A stretch of DNA of 64,000 bases, taken from the NCBI GenBank assembly GCA_900540475.1, contig UQGG01000007.1, positions 62,001 through 126,000 of the forward strand. Reading direction: 5' to 3'. Positions within the stretch are counted from its first letter, which is position 1. Each line of letters begins with the position of its first letter. The translations under genes were made by a program, and so were the position numbers. Below the pieces are notes generated by a model, which was given only the letters and a program-made list of their open reading frames with translations, had not been told where the DNA came from and searched no databases. This document shows, in pieces, positions 33,324 to 42,894 of this stretch. This DNA comes from an uncultured Robinsoniella sp. (lineage in GTDB: Bacteria; Bacillota; Clostridia; Lachnospirales; Lachnospiraceae).

Positions 33324-33485
33324 TGAGTATGTTTCAAAATTATTTCCTGCCAATCCCATGCCGGCTTTTGGTAATTTTAGTACCTAATTCAGGTTACGCA
33401 GCCTGCTGTGCTCCTTTCGTTCGGGAAAAACTCATGTAAACTGCGACGCATGACTGTCAGAAAGCAATCTTAAAACACGCTCTAA
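33324..33485. repeat. Long palindromic (MITE/REP-like) element, copy 2 (diverged)
   Basis: Shares with copy 1 the internal AATTCAGGTTACG word, TTTCCTGCCA near the left end, and CAGAAAGCAAT plus ACACGCTCTA near the right end, in the same order and spacing. The left tip has decayed. It ends 36 bp before the start of a sensor kinase gene. Confidence 0.7.
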
Positions 33486-33521
33486 TCAAAAACACAAATC
33501 TGTACTTTGGGGGAAGGACAT

Positions 33522-35360
33522 ATGAGGTATTTGAAAAAGCTGCATAGTTTATTCAGGCGTAATCTCCAGGTTAAGATTGCGCTCATTTATCTGGTGCTGG
33601 TTTTGATACCGGTAGTTGTATTTGGAATTATCAATACGAGAATTGTTACAAAGGAAATGGAAGAACTGTTAACGGTAAATACCACGGAGGTCATCAAAAA
33701 GCAACTGGATGCATTAGATAATTTATTTACCAGAACCAATGAAGTTGCCGTGCAGCTAATGTTGAATCCCGAAATTAAATCCAGATTGTCCGATTTTGAC
33801 GGAACAATGGATAAAGAGGGCGTGAGCCGGTACAATTACATTAATAATGAGCTTAATAAAATTATGATACAGAGGACGGAATATTCTAATATAACGATTA
33901 TTCCATCCAATGCGAAGAATTTTAAGGAAAAGGATAAGCAGCCGCTGATCTCGGTCCGCTATGCCGGAAATCCGGAGCTGGTGTCCCGGACGAACTGGTT
34001 TCGAAAAGCTTCTTATACATTTGATGTGCCTGCCTTTGTTCAGCAGGACAAGCTCAATCAGGATGGCACCAGAGCGGGGGAGAAAAATCCGGATTCAGTT
34101 ATGGTATATGCATTTAAAAACCTGAGTACGAACAAAAAGCTGGGGACGGTATGTATTACCGTCTCTCATACCCAGATTAAGAAAATAGTATCCTCTTTTG
34201 ATAAATCCATGCAGTATTCTCAAATTGTTTCAGACCAGGATGGGAATATTATCGTGGATAATTCGTTGGATACTCAGGTCAAAGAGTATCTGAAGCGCAG
34301 AAGTGTGATTGAACAGGGATTGAGTACAAAGAACCTGGTATCTAAGTCGGTGGAAATCGATGGCAGGAACTATCTGATTGTGGGAGGGCAGTCGGAAGTT
34401 TCCAAGTTCTCCATTCAGTATGCAATTCCGGGAGAACTGATCTTTCAGAATATTTACCGCATTAAAAATATCAATATGGGAATCTGTATTCTCTGCTTCT
34501 TATTTTCCCTCCTGGTGATTTTTATTATCTTTAAAAAAATTCTGATACCCATCAAGGAACTGCAGAAGAAGATGGTTCAGGTGGAGAATGGGGATTTGAA
34601 TGTCTGGGCGAAGGTGAAAGGGGATAACGAGGTAGAACGGCTGGCTGGTAATTTTAATCACATGGTCCAGAGTATTGCAAAACAGAATAAGCAGATTATT
34701 GATAGTGAGAAGAAAAAGAGGGAGTATGAAATTATGGCGCTGCAGGCGCAGATCAATCCTCATTTTTTATACAATACCTTAGATTCCATGAAGTGGATTG
34801 CCATGACCCAGGGAAACCATACCATTGAAAAAATGTCCAAATCACTGATTTTTCTTCTGCGGAAAACGATTTCCAATAAAGAAGAGTTCGTGACTTTGGG
34901 AGCCGAATTAATGGTGGTATCCCACTATGTGGAAATACAAAAGCTCCGGTATTACAATACGTTTGATTATGAGGTAGACCTGCCCGGAGAACTTGAGAAT
35001 GTGTACATACCCAAGCTGCTTTTACAGCCTTTAGTGGAGAATGCATTATTTCATGGTATATATAATTGCGGCAGAAGAGGTCTTGTGCGGGTTACTGTAT
35101 CCCGGGAGGGCAGCATTGTCCGTGCCGAAGTATGGGATAACGGCAGAGGAATGGATAAAGAAACGGTTAAAAACGCATATCGAAAACCAAAGGATGAATC
35201 ATTTTCCGGTATAGGTGTTCATAATGTGGACGAAAGAATTAAGCTTTATTATGGAGAAGGATACGGGCTGGATTTTGTAAGTGAGATCGGGCAATATACC
35301 CGGGCAATCATTAAGATGCCATACAGGGTGGCGGAGAAGGGGGAAGAAACAAATGTTTAA
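33522..35360 (+). CDS. YesM-type sensor histidine kinase
   Basis: 612 residues from the ATG at 33522, preceded by GGGGGAAGG; a TTG five codons upstream is less likely. Membrane segment at about 18-40, Cache-type extracellular sensor (about 41-305), second segment (about 312-335), HAMP (336-388), phosphoacceptor His414 in 'QINPHFLYNTLD', and an ATPase domain with 'LVENALFHGI', 'DNGRGMD' and 'GIGVHNVDERI'. The response regulator gene starts 8 bp before this gene's stop, so the pair is translationally coupled. It probably senses the substrate of the importer encoded downstream. Confidence 0.94.
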   Translation: MRYLKKLHSLFRRNLQVKIALIYLVLVLIPVVVFGIINTRIVTKEMEELLTVNTTEVIKKQLDALDNLFTRTNEVAVQLMLNPEIKSRLSDFDGTMDKEGVSRYNYINNELNKIMIQRTEYSNITIIPSNAKNFKEKDKQPLISVRYAGNPELVSRTNWFRKASYTFDVPAFVQQDKLNQDGTRAGEKNPDSVMVYAFKNLSTNKKLGTVCITVSHTQIKKIVSSFDKSMQYSQIVSDQDGNIIVDNSLDTQVKEYLKRRSVIEQGLSTKNLVSKSVEIDGRNYLIVGGQSEVSKFSIQYAIPGELIFQNIYRIKNINMGICILCFLFSLLVIFIIFKKILIPIKELQKKMVQVENGDLNVWAKVKGDNEVERLAGNFNHMVQSIAKQNKQIIDSEKKKREYEIMALQAQINPHFLYNTLDSMKWIAMTQGNHTIEKMSKSLIFLLRKTISNKEEFVTLGAELMVVSHYVEIQKLRYYNTFDYEVDLPGELENVYIPKLLLQPLVENALFHGIYNCGRRGLVRVTVSREGSIVRAEVWDNGRGMDKETVKNAYRKPKDESFSGIGVHNVDERIKLYYGEGYGLDFVSEIGQYTRAIIKMPYRVAEKGEETNV

Positions 35361-36951
35361 AGTATTAATTGCGGATGATGACATGATTGGCAGAGTAGGC
35401 ATCAAAATGATCGGGAAATGGGAAGATTATGAAATGGAAATTATCGGGGAAGCATCTGATGGCAGACAGGCGCTGGATTTATTTCAACAATACCGCCCCC
35501 AACTCATTATAACGGATATTCGTATGCCGGATATGGATGGCATGGAGCTGTTAAAGAGCATACGGCAGACAGACACCAGGGCACGGGTTTTAATGCTTAC
35601 AAATTATGATGACAAAGAATATATCAAAGAGGCAGTAAGGCTTGGTGCAAATGATTTTATCACCAAAAATGAAATAGACGAAGAAAGTTTTGAAAAAATC
35701 CTGAAGCGGGAGCAGGAGGAGCTGAAAAAGGTATTTCAGGACAGGGAAAGGAGCGGGCAGGATGATGAGCTTCTGAAAATGCGTCAGTTTGTAAAGGAAC
35801 TGCTGGGTATGATTACGGAGGAAACTTATATAGAAAAGGAGTTCTGTAAAATCTTCTTGAAGAATAGCAGTAATGAATTTCGGTCCGCAATGTTCCACAT
35901 CACATGTAAACGATATGGTAAGGATGGAAAAAGAAAACATACGGCATTGCAGCTGGGGAAATTTTCACAGATTGTTTCCGGTGTCGTGGCTGCCTACCCT
36001 CATAGTATCATATCAGAGAATAAGGGGGTATCATTGACCGTATTTTTCTTTGACGAGGGGAATTATATGCAGGATACCCGGTTTCGGGAACTGATCCGTT
36101 CGGTAAAAAATGCTCTGACCCTTTATACAGCGGAAGAAATACATATTGGCGTCAGTAAACTGATTGATTGCACACAGGATTTGAAGGACCTGAAGTTTCA
36201 GGCGGACAGAGCAGTAATGGGTGCTTCCTTTTTCAGTGAAAATAAGGTGGTGTTTTTTACGGATATGGATGAGCTGGAGTTAAACCAGACTCTGCGCAAG
36301 AGGCACATTGGCATGTTAAAGAAAATTTATATGAGTGAGTTAAACTGTCTGGAAGATATCAAGAACATTTGCAGGATGATTCTGGATGACATCGAAAGAG
36401 AACAAAACATTGGACTTAAGTGGATGTTCTGCAATGAATTTGCCTCCTGGTATAACCGGATAACAGGGATGATGCATTTAAATGAAAAGCTGCATATCAG
36501 AGAATATCTGGATTCGCAATTATTATTAAATGCATTCGATCTGTCTGAATTATCGGGTTATGTCACAAAATACATTCAAAAAATAGAACAATTAAAGCAG
36601 GAGGACCAGAGAACAGGAAATTCGGTAATTGATGAGGCATTGTATTATATTAAGATTAATTACGCATCACCTATTTCCCTGTCCGATGTATCTGACTATG
36701 TTCATTTGAGCAAAAATTATTTCAGTTCCCTGTTTTCTGAATCAGCAGGAATGACGTTTGTGGACTATCTGACGAATTTCCGAATTCAAAAAGCAGCTGA
36801 AATATTGTGCGTAACAGATTACCAGATACAGGACGTGGCTGAATTAACGGGATTTTCCTCTGAGAGATATTTCAGCCAGACCTTTAAAAGCGTAATGGGG
36901 ATCTCTCCCAGCGATTACCGCAGCCTGGAGCGGTCCGGCTTTCAATCGTAA
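35353..36951 (+). CDS. YesN-type response regulator (receiver + AraC domain)
   Basis: 532 residues from the ATG at 35353, which overlaps the kinase stop; upstream in-frame residues are only kinase-gene sequence in another frame. Receiver domain with 'ADDD', phosphoacceptor Asp55 in 'ITDIRMP' and Lys at about 105. A middle region (about 130-420) is typical of long YesN proteins. The AraC double helix-turn-helix occupies about 430-528 ('ISLSDVSDYVHLSKNYFSSLF', 'YQIQDVAELTGFSSERYFSQTF'). It likely activates the importer operon starting at 37114, whose promoter has a good -10 but a poor -35. Confidence 0.94.
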   Translation: MFKVLIADDDMIGRVGIKMIGKWEDYEMEIIGEASDGRQALDLFQQYRPQLIITDIRMPDMDGMELLKSIRQTDTRARVLMLTNYDDKEYIKEAVRLGANDFITKNEIDEESFEKILKREQEELKKVFQDRERSGQDDELLKMRQFVKELLGMITEETYIEKEFCKIFLKNSSNEFRSAMFHITCKRYGKDGKRKHTALQLGKFSQIVSGVVAAYPHSIISENKGVSLTVFFFDEGNYMQDTRFRELIRSVKNALTLYTAEEIHIGVSKLIDCTQDLKDLKFQADRAVMGASFFSENKVVFFTDMDELELNQTLRKRHIGMLKKIYMSELNCLEDIKNICRMILDDIEREQNIGLKWMFCNEFASWYNRITGMMHLNEKLHIREYLDSQLLLNAFDLSELSGYVTKYIQKIEQLKQEDQRTGNSVIDEALYYIKINYASPISLSDVSDYVHLSKNYFSSLFSESAGMTFVDYLTNFRIQKAAEILCVTDYQIQDVAELTGFSSERYFSQTFKSVMGISPSDYRSLERSGFQS

Positions 36952-37033
36952 AATTTCTGACATACCGTATTATTTTGCAGCCCCGGTTTCAGCAGCGGAT
37001 AATATTAGAGTATTTTCTAATAATTCTGCGTTT

Positions 37034-37059
37034 CGAAAACAGGGACAGCGGGCTATAAT
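37034..37059 (+). promoter_or_regulatory. Candidate activator-dependent promoter of the second sugar importer
   Basis: Perfect TATAAT at 37054-37059 without a recognisable -35. CGAAAA at 37034-37039 lies 14 nt upstream, matching the layout at 31755-31780. A TTAGA/TCTAA inverted repeat lies just upstream near 37005-37020. Confidence 0.45.
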
Positions 37060-37113
37060 GAGGACATCAGCAAAAGTAATAGAAACAGTAATACACAAAA
37101 AGGAGGAAAAAGG

Positions 37114-38532
37114 ATGAAAAGGAAACTGATTAGTGTTCTATTGTCAGCGGCTATGGTGATGTCAGTCATTAGCGGATGCGGAGGAAGCGGACAGGAAACA
37201 AAAGGCGCACAGACAGATGGTGGGGAAACAAAAGCTGTGGAAACGACAGAGCAGAGTACTCAGGCGCAGACAGCGGCCAAGGAAACGCAAAGCGATGCAG
37301 TAGATACAGAAGATGCGGCAAAGGAGACGGAGAACGCCCAGGATACCGCAGGTAAAGCAGAATATACCGGTGATCCGGTAACGCTGCGTGTTCTGATGTC
37401 ATCGGGCTGGACGGAGGATGCCATGAAATCCATTGAGCCTGCATTGAATGAAAGCGGAATCTCATTAGAGGTGGAAGCATACGACTGGAACACTTATGAA
37501 GGTAAGCAAAGGCTTGCAGGAACTTCAAAGGGCGGTGAATATGATCTTATTTTCTTACCTGGAAATGCTGTCAATATATTTGCAAAAGCCGGCGCACTGG
37601 TAGAGCTGAATGACGTGGTGAGCAAGGTGGCAGATAATGAAGATGATTATTACGACTCTGTAAAAAGATTTTCTAAGGTTGATGATAACTGGTATGTTGT
37701 CCCCTATTCAGCGGAAGGAATGGTATATTATTACCGGACAGATCTGATGACGGAAGATCAATTACCAAAGACGATTGATGAAATGTATGAGCTTGGCAAA
37801 TCTATGACGAAAGATGATTTATATGGGCTGGCAATCCCGGCAGGTCCAGGTGAAGCTGCATGTTCCTTCTGGAGTTATTTTCTGTGGTCCTATGGAGGTA
37901 CGTATTTCGATGACAAATGGAATCCAATGCTGAATACCAAAGAAGCGGTAACTGCAGCAGAAATGTTTGCCAAAATCTGCAAAGACTGTTCCCCTCCGGG
38001 AATCACAACCTGGCAGAATGAAGAAACAGTTGCAGCATTTCAGAGCGGACAGCTGGCTGCTATGATTAACTGGCCTGGTTATTGGAACCAAATCAATGAC
38101 GAATCCCAGAGTAAGGTTGCCGGAAATATTGGAGTTGCACCCGTTCCGGCAGGACCTGTTACAGATTGCCCACGCTTTGGAACCTGGGGCATAGGTGTTA
38201 CGGCTAACTGCAAAAATGTAGATGCTGCAAAAGTGGTCGTGGAAGAATTTACAAAGAAAGACACACTCAGAGACTGTCTGCAATACACCTCTTCGGCACT
38301 TCGCTCCCTAAATGAAGAAGAGGGTTCAGCAAAGATTAATCCGACAATTCCGGCTTCTATTGCACATTTGGACACTGCAGATGAGAGACCGCCGATTCCT
38401 GAATTAAATCTTTATGTTCCAGCTGTTGGTGCTGCAATTAACAGTATTGTAGCAGGCAATCCGGCACAGGAAACATTAGATGCCCTGAATGATGAAGTAC
38501 GCAAGATCATGGAAGATGGCGGCTATTATTGA
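37114..38532 (+). CDS. Extracellular sugar-binding lipoprotein (family-1 solute-binding protein)
   Basis: 472 residues. Lipoprotein signal with Cys22 ('VISGC'), a long Thr/Glu/Ala-rich tether (about 23-85), then a maltose/oligosaccharide-type binding fold: 'VTLRVLMSSGWTE', 'YDLIFLPGNAVNIFAKAGALVELND', 'VPYSAEGMVYYYRTDLM', 'FQSGQLAAMINWPGYW' and 'GTWGIGV'. It captures a carbohydrate outside the cell for the two permeases downstream. GGAGG upstream supports the start. The surrounding URO-D-like genes do not reveal the ligand. A two-hairpin region (38578-38676) follows before the permease genes. Confidence 0.92.
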   Translation: MKRKLISVLLSAAMVMSVISGCGGSGQETKGAQTDGGETKAVETTEQSTQAQTAAKETQSDAVDTEDAAKETENAQDTAGKAEYTGDPVTLRVLMSSGWTEDAMKSIEPALNESGISLEVEAYDWNTYEGKQRLAGTSKGGEYDLIFLPGNAVNIFAKAGALVELNDVVSKVADNEDDYYDSVKRFSKVDDNWYVVPYSAEGMVYYYRTDLMTEDQLPKTIDEMYELGKSMTKDDLYGLAIPAGPGEAACSFWSYFLWSYGGTYFDDKWNPMLNTKEAVTAAEMFAKICKDCSPPGITTWQNEETVAAFQSGQLAAMINWPGYWNQINDESQSKVAGNIGVAPVPAGPVTDCPRFGTWGIGVTANCKNVDAAKVVVEEFTKKDTLRDCLQYTSSALRSLNEEEGSAKINPTIPASIAHLDTADERPPIPELNLYVPAVGAAINSIVAGNPAQETLDALNDEVRKIMEDGGYY

Positions 38533-38577
38533 GCCAGCATGAGGAAACTGCCTGTCAGGGCGTGTAGATCGTAAGTA

Positions 38578-38676
38578 AAAGGGTCGTTGCAACTGGACTG
38601 AAGTCCTCAAATACTTCAGGGTACTACGGGTGCAATGGCCCTTTATTCCGTAGGCAGCGTACCAAATGGCGTGCCT
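38578..38676 (+). terminator. Two intercistronic hairpins (attenuator/processing site) between binding protein and permease
   Basis: Hairpin 1: AAAGGGTCGTTGCA (38578-38591) pairs with TGCAATGGCCCTTT (38631-38644) using two wobbles. It encloses a perfect CTGAAGT/ACTTCAG stem (38598-38619). Hairpin 2: AGGCA (38652-38656) with TGCCT (38672-38676). No long T-run follows, so partial termination or mRNA stabilisation, giving more binding protein than permease, is the best guess. Confidence 0.55.
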
Positions 38677-38709
38677 GGGGGGTGTTTGGATGACTAAGGA
38701 GGTAGCCCA

Positions 38710-39618
38710 ATGGCTGGTAAAAGAAATCGTAATACAGGAATCAGTCGGTCACATCGGTATGTACCATATTTATTCCTGGGACCTACCATTATATTATTTT
38801 TAACTATTTTTATTGTCCCCATTGTATTTGTTGTAGGAAGCAGTTTTACAAACTGGAATCTGCTAAACCCCGCTGCAGGGATTAAATTTAATGGATTTAA
38901 CAATTATATTGCGCTGTTTCAGGACAGAAATATATGGAATGCATTATACATTACCTTTATTTTTACTGTGATTTCGGTGCCTGTAAGCATGGCGATGGGG
39001 CTGGCTTTGGCACTCGTGGTTGAGAATATGTCAAGAGGAAAAAAAGCAGTTGAAACCGTACTGCTGCTGCCCATGATGGTAGCCCCTGTTTCTATCTGCC
39101 TTGCATTTAAATTTATGTTTGAACCAACATTCGGTATTGTAAATAAAGTCCTGGCACTGGTGGGTATACAGGGTCCCGGATGGTTTGCAAGTACCTCAAC
39201 GGCTATGCTTTCTGTCATCATCGTAGAAGTATGGAAAGCAGTTCCGTTTGTATATATTATGATGTATGCCAATTTAAAGACCCTTCCCATCGAACCTTTT
39301 GAAGCAGCCAGGGTAGATGGTGGAAATTCATGGCAGATCTTCTGGTACCTGACACTGCCCACATTAAAGCCGTCCCTTTTGGTATTATTAATTATTCGCC
39401 TTATGGATGCCATCCGAACTTTTGACATTATTTATGTTCTGACAAAAGGAGGACCTGCAAATTCGACCAAAACCCTGCAGTATATCTGTTATGAGCTGTC
39501 ATTTCAGGGATTTGCGGTGGGGAAAGGTTCTGCACTTGCAATTATGATTGTGGCAATTATTTTAATCACTGGAGTGAGCCTGATACATTCCATGAATAAA
39601 ATAAATGAAGAATTATAG
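38710..39618 (+). CDS. Sugar ABC transporter permease, MalF/UgpA type
   Basis: 302 residues, six membrane segments, cytosolic N-terminal extension rich in Arg/Lys. The ATPase-contact EAA loop is clear near residues 200-220 ('EPFEAARVDGGNSWQIFWYLTLPTLKP'-type). AAGGAGG upstream supports the ATG. It works with the next gene product to form the channel for the sugar delivered by the lipoprotein. No ATPase gene lies in this locus, so the importer must borrow a shared MsmX/UgpC-type ATPase encoded elsewhere, as is common for Firmicute oligosaccharide importers. Confidence 0.93.
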   Translation: MAGKRNRNTGISRSHRYVPYLFLGPTIILFLTIFIVPIVFVVGSSFTNWNLLNPAAGIKFNGFNNYIALFQDRNIWNALYITFIFTVISVPVSMAMGLALALVVENMSRGKKAVETVLLLPMMVAPVSICLAFKFMFEPTFGIVNKVLALVGIQGPGWFASTSTAMLSVIIVEVWKAVPFVYIMMYANLKTLPIEPFEAARVDGGNSWQIFWYLTLPTLKPSLLVLLIIRLMDAIRTFDIIYVLTKGGPANSTKTLQYICYELSFQGFAVGKGSALAIMIVAIILITGVSLIHSMNKINEEL

Positions 39619-39628
39619 GGGGTACTAA

Positions 39629-40459
39629 ATGAAAAGAGCAAAAAGAAATCCATTTAAAATAGCGGGTATGATTTATCTTGTATTTATCCTGGCTTTTATT
39701 CTTATTCCATTATTTGTCATGATCTTTGATTCCTTTAAAATGACGGGCGATTTATTAACACCCACTATTAATTTAAATACCCAGCTGACAGTTAATAACT
39801 ATATATCCGTGTTACAGAAGTCCGGTTTTGGAAAAGCCATTTTAAACAGTTTATTTATCGCCTCGTGTGTGACCGCGCTCACGGTAATTTGCGGAGCTAC
39901 TGCATCTTACAGCTTTACCAGATTTCACGTATTCGGCAGCAAACAGCTGTCCAACTCGATTTTAATTGCCAGGATGATACCATCCGTTGTATTGGCTATT
40001 CCTCTTTATATTGTCAGCCAGAAACTGCAGATGACAGACAGCTATACCATGATTATTCTGGCAATTACCACCTTTGCCCTTCCATTTCAGATATGGATGC
40101 TCATAGGATTTTTTGCCCAGATACCCAAGTCTCTGGATGAGGCGGCACGGATAGATGGCTGTAATTATTTTCAGACATTTATACAGATTGTTGTGCCGTC
40201 AGCAGCTCCCGGACTGGCTGCCACTGCCATCATGACTTTTTTCTTCTCCTGGAATGAGTTATTCTTTGCATTGGTGTTATGCGGCTCCAGGACGAAAATT
40301 GCACCTATGGCAATCATGGAATTTATGGGATACCGGAATTTTGACTGGGGTGCAATCCTGGCGTCCGGAGTGGTATTAATGTTCCCGACTCTGCTGGTTG
40401 GAATTGTGTTTAAACGTTATATGACAAGCGGATTAACAGCGGGAGCAATCAAAGGATAG
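39629..40459 (+). CDS. Sugar ABC transporter permease, MalG/UgpE type
   Basis: 276 residues, six membrane segments, with the EAA loop 'LDEAARIDGCNYFQTF' near residues 170-190. It ends with 'YMTSGLTAGAIKG', the usual C-terminus of the MalG family. It lies 10 bp after the first permease and 5 bp before the second URO-D-like gene, so all are one operon. GGGGG upstream acts as ribosome site. Confidence 0.93.
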   Translation: MKRAKRNPFKIAGMIYLVFILAFILIPLFVMIFDSFKMTGDLLTPTINLNTQLTVNNYISVLQKSGFGKAILNSLFIASCVTALTVICGATASYSFTRFHVFGSKQLSNSILIARMIPSVVLAIPLYIVSQKLQMTDSYTMIILAITTFALPFQIWMLIGFFAQIPKSLDEAARIDGCNYFQTFIQIVVPSAAPGLAATAIMTFFFSWNELFFALVLCGSRTKIAPMAIMEFMGYRNFDWGAILASGVVLMFPTLLVGIVFKRYMTSGLTAGAIKG

Positions 40460-40464
40460 GGGCG

Positions 40465-41709
40465 ATGAATATGAATGGGTCTGTAACAAAACAGGAAAAG
40501 GTATATTTGAGAGAAGTGGCAGAGAAACAGCTGGAATATGCGTCCTTGCCGGAGATGAAGGGAAAAGAAGCACTTTGGTATGCCCACAATGCTCTTCAGG
40601 GGAAACGCCCCATGGTAGTTATGGAAGAAGAAACTTTTCTGGGGGAACTGATGCCGCCGCTAAGGTGTACCAGTGAACCCGGGAAATGGATGGAGCGTAA
40701 ATTACTGCAGACAATACTGGCTTTTGAAGTGACCGGTGATGATAAGGTTGTGCCGGATTATTTTACGGTATTTGCGGATATAGAAGTCCTGCCATATAAT
40801 CTGAAGCTGAAAAGAAAATATGCAAGTGACGGGATTGGTTATCATATCGAGCCGTCGTTTGACAATGTGGAAGAAGGTCTTGGACTGCTGGAAGAATCTG
40901 TTTTTACTTTTAGTGCATCTTCGACCAGGGATAAGGTGGATTTGGCAAAGGATATCCTGGATGGAATTCTTCCGGTTAAAATCAAAAATAATATAAATTA
41001 CTGGGAATTTGGTCTGACTCAGAAAGTGGTCAATCTTATGGGAATGGAAAATATGTTTTGTTCCATGATATCAGAACCAGAAGAATTTCATAAACTGATG
41101 GATTTTGTGCTGCAGGATCTGATTCGATTTTTACGATGGCAGGAAGAAAACGGACTTTTATTTCTAAATAATAAAAATGATTATATGGGAAGCGGAAGCT
41201 ACTGCTTTAATCAGGAGTTGACGGGCAAGAGTGATCAGGTGATTAGCAGGGACACCTGGGGACATTTAAACAGTCAGGAGAGTGTTGGGCTTTCTCCGGA
41301 GATGTTTGGGGAGTTTATCCTGCCGTATTATCGTGAGATGGCTAAGGAATTCGGGCTGGTTTATTATGGGTGCTGTGAACCGGTAGATGTGTTCTGGGAT
41401 GATGGCATCAGCATGATTCCCAATCTGCGAAAGGTCTCCATATCTCCCTGGTGTAATGAAAGCTTTATGGGAGAAAGGCTTCAGAATTCTTCTATAATCT
41501 ACTCCAGAAAACCTTCTCCGAATTATTTGGGGGTTGAGCGGGAATTTGACAAAGAGTCTTTTCAAAAATATATTAGAGAAACGGTTGAAGCAGCCCGGGG
41601 CTGTAAAATAGAATTTATATTCCGGGACATTTACAGGCTCCATGGTAATACTGCGAAAGTGAGAGAGGCAGTAAAGATCGTGAGGGAGCTTACGGCAGAT
41701 ATTTATTGA
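40465..41709 (+). CDS. URO-D-fold methyltransferase-like protein (paralogue 2)
   Basis: 414 residues (a second ATG two codons in is equally possible). It is clearly paralogous to the protein at 31823: 'WYAHNALQGKRPMV', 'ILPVKIKNNINYW', 'VNLMGMENMF', 'SQESVGLSPEMF', 'YGCCEPVD' (Cys303-Cys304), 'SPWCNESFMGERL' (Cys330) and 'RKPSPNYLGV' with Cys380 near the end. The 76-residue Cys304-Cys380 spacing equals that of paralogue 1. Direct linkage to the permease genes suggests that it acts on the imported compound or a product of it. A methyltransferase role would require a corrinoid protein not seen here. The reaction is unassigned. Confidence 0.78.
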   Translation: MNMNGSVTKQEKVYLREVAEKQLEYASLPEMKGKEALWYAHNALQGKRPMVVMEEETFLGELMPPLRCTSEPGKWMERKLLQTILAFEVTGDDKVVPDYFTVFADIEVLPYNLKLKRKYASDGIGYHIEPSFDNVEEGLGLLEESVFTFSASSTRDKVDLAKDILDGILPVKIKNNINYWEFGLTQKVVNLMGMENMFCSMISEPEEFHKLMDFVLQDLIRFLRWQEENGLLFLNNKNDYMGSGSYCFNQELTGKSDQVISRDTWGHLNSQESVGLSPEMFGEFILPYYREMAKEFGLVYYGCCEPVDVFWDDGISMIPNLRKVSISPWCNESFMGERLQNSSIIYSRKPSPNYLGVEREFDKESFQKYIRETVEAARGCKIEFIFRDIYRLHGNTAKVREAVKIVRELTADIY

Positions 41710-41723
41710 CAGGGGGAAAGGAT

Positions 41724-42800
41724 ATGCAGGATTGGGAAAAAATTCAGAAAAGATATGAACAATTTTGGAACAGAGAAAACCATGACAGGCCGCTTGTGTG
41801 CATAACTGCACCTAAAAACAGAGAAAGTGTGTATAGAGATAAAAAAGACCGCCCGCTTATGGAACGCTGGTGTGATATAGATTATATGCTTGCCAGGACG
41901 AATCATGATATTGAAAATACCTATTACGGCTGTGAAGCTTATCCTATGGCATTTCCGGATCTTGGACCGGATCAGTTTGCGGCTTTTTATGGTACGCCCA
42001 TTACTTTTGGCGAAACCACAAGCTGGGCTGAACATGTTCTGGAAGAAGCAGCTACGGAAGAAATCGGTGAATTAAAAATAGATCGGGATAACTTCTATTA
42101 TAAAAAACTTATAGAAATGGTTACCGCAATGGTGGAAGACGCCAGAGGGCGCTATTTCGTGGGCATACCGGATCTACACCCGGGAGCGGATGCTCTGGTA
42201 TCGATGCGAGGACCTCAGCAGCTTTGCATTGATACCCTGGAAGACCCGGATTTTATAAAAAGTAAGATGATGGAATTGTATCATGGTTTTTGCAGCATTT
42301 ATGATGAAATGTACCGGCTGACTACAAAATATCAGACGGGCAGCAGCAACTGGATGGGAATCTGGCATCCGAATCGCTGGTATGTAACCAGCTGTGACTT
42401 CTGCTGTATGATCTCACCGGAGATGTTCGAAGAACTGATCATTCCGGAACTGATGGAGGAACTTCGTTTCCTGGACAGGTCTGTATTCCATCTTGATGGC
42501 TGTGGAGCGCTGAAACATCTGGACCGTCTGCTTCACATAAAAGAACTGGATGGTATCCAGTGGGTTTATGGGGCAGGAGCGCCCACAGCATCTCATTGGA
42601 CAGATACCATAAACAAAATTCAAAATGCGGGGAAATCAGTACATATAGAAGTGCTGCCCGGGGAGCTAAAGTATATGCTTGCACAGGTAAAGCCAGAGGG
42701 GATTCTGTTCAAAGTGAATGCATCTTCTGAATCAGAAGCAAGAGAACTGGAGGAATTGGTAGTCAGCATGGAAGAAAACCTTTCCAGACAGAAGTTATAA
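41724..42800 (+). CDS. URO-D-superfamily protein (distant third member)
   Basis: 358 residues from the ATG at 41724 (AGGGGGAAAGG upstream); a TTG overlapping the previous gene would add 6 residues. The opening 'WEKIQKRYEQFWNRENHDRPLV' and the later 'HLDGCGALKHLDRLL' (His256, Cys260) and 'EVLPGELKYMLAQVKPEGI' are typical of a URO-D-like family often annotated only by superfamily. The acidic/aromatic mid-region ('GSSNWMGIWHPNRWY', 'CDFCCMISPEMFEELI') resembles the metal-site region of the other two paralogues. It follows paralogue 2 by 14 bp in the same operon. The three proteins may form one complex or consecutive steps; this is inference. Confidence 0.72.
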   Translation: MQDWEKIQKRYEQFWNRENHDRPLVCITAPKNRESVYRDKKDRPLMERWCDIDYMLARTNHDIENTYYGCEAYPMAFPDLGPDQFAAFYGTPITFGETTSWAEHVLEEAATEEIGELKIDRDNFYYKKLIEMVTAMVEDARGRYFVGIPDLHPGADALVSMRGPQQLCIDTLEDPDFIKSKMMELYHGFCSIYDEMYRLTTKYQTGSSNWMGIWHPNRWYVTSCDFCCMISPEMFEELIIPELMEELRFLDRSVFHLDGCGALKHLDRLLHIKELDGIQWVYGAGAPTASHWTDTINKIQNAGKSVHIEVLPGELKYMLAQVKPEGILFKVNASSESEARELEELVVSMEENLSRQKL

Positions 42801-42894
42801 ATATTTTCTCATAGAATAATAATTAAACCGTTACAATCCCAGAAACTGGATATACTCCAATTAATGAAACATCTCATGAAAGGAGTAGAAACCC

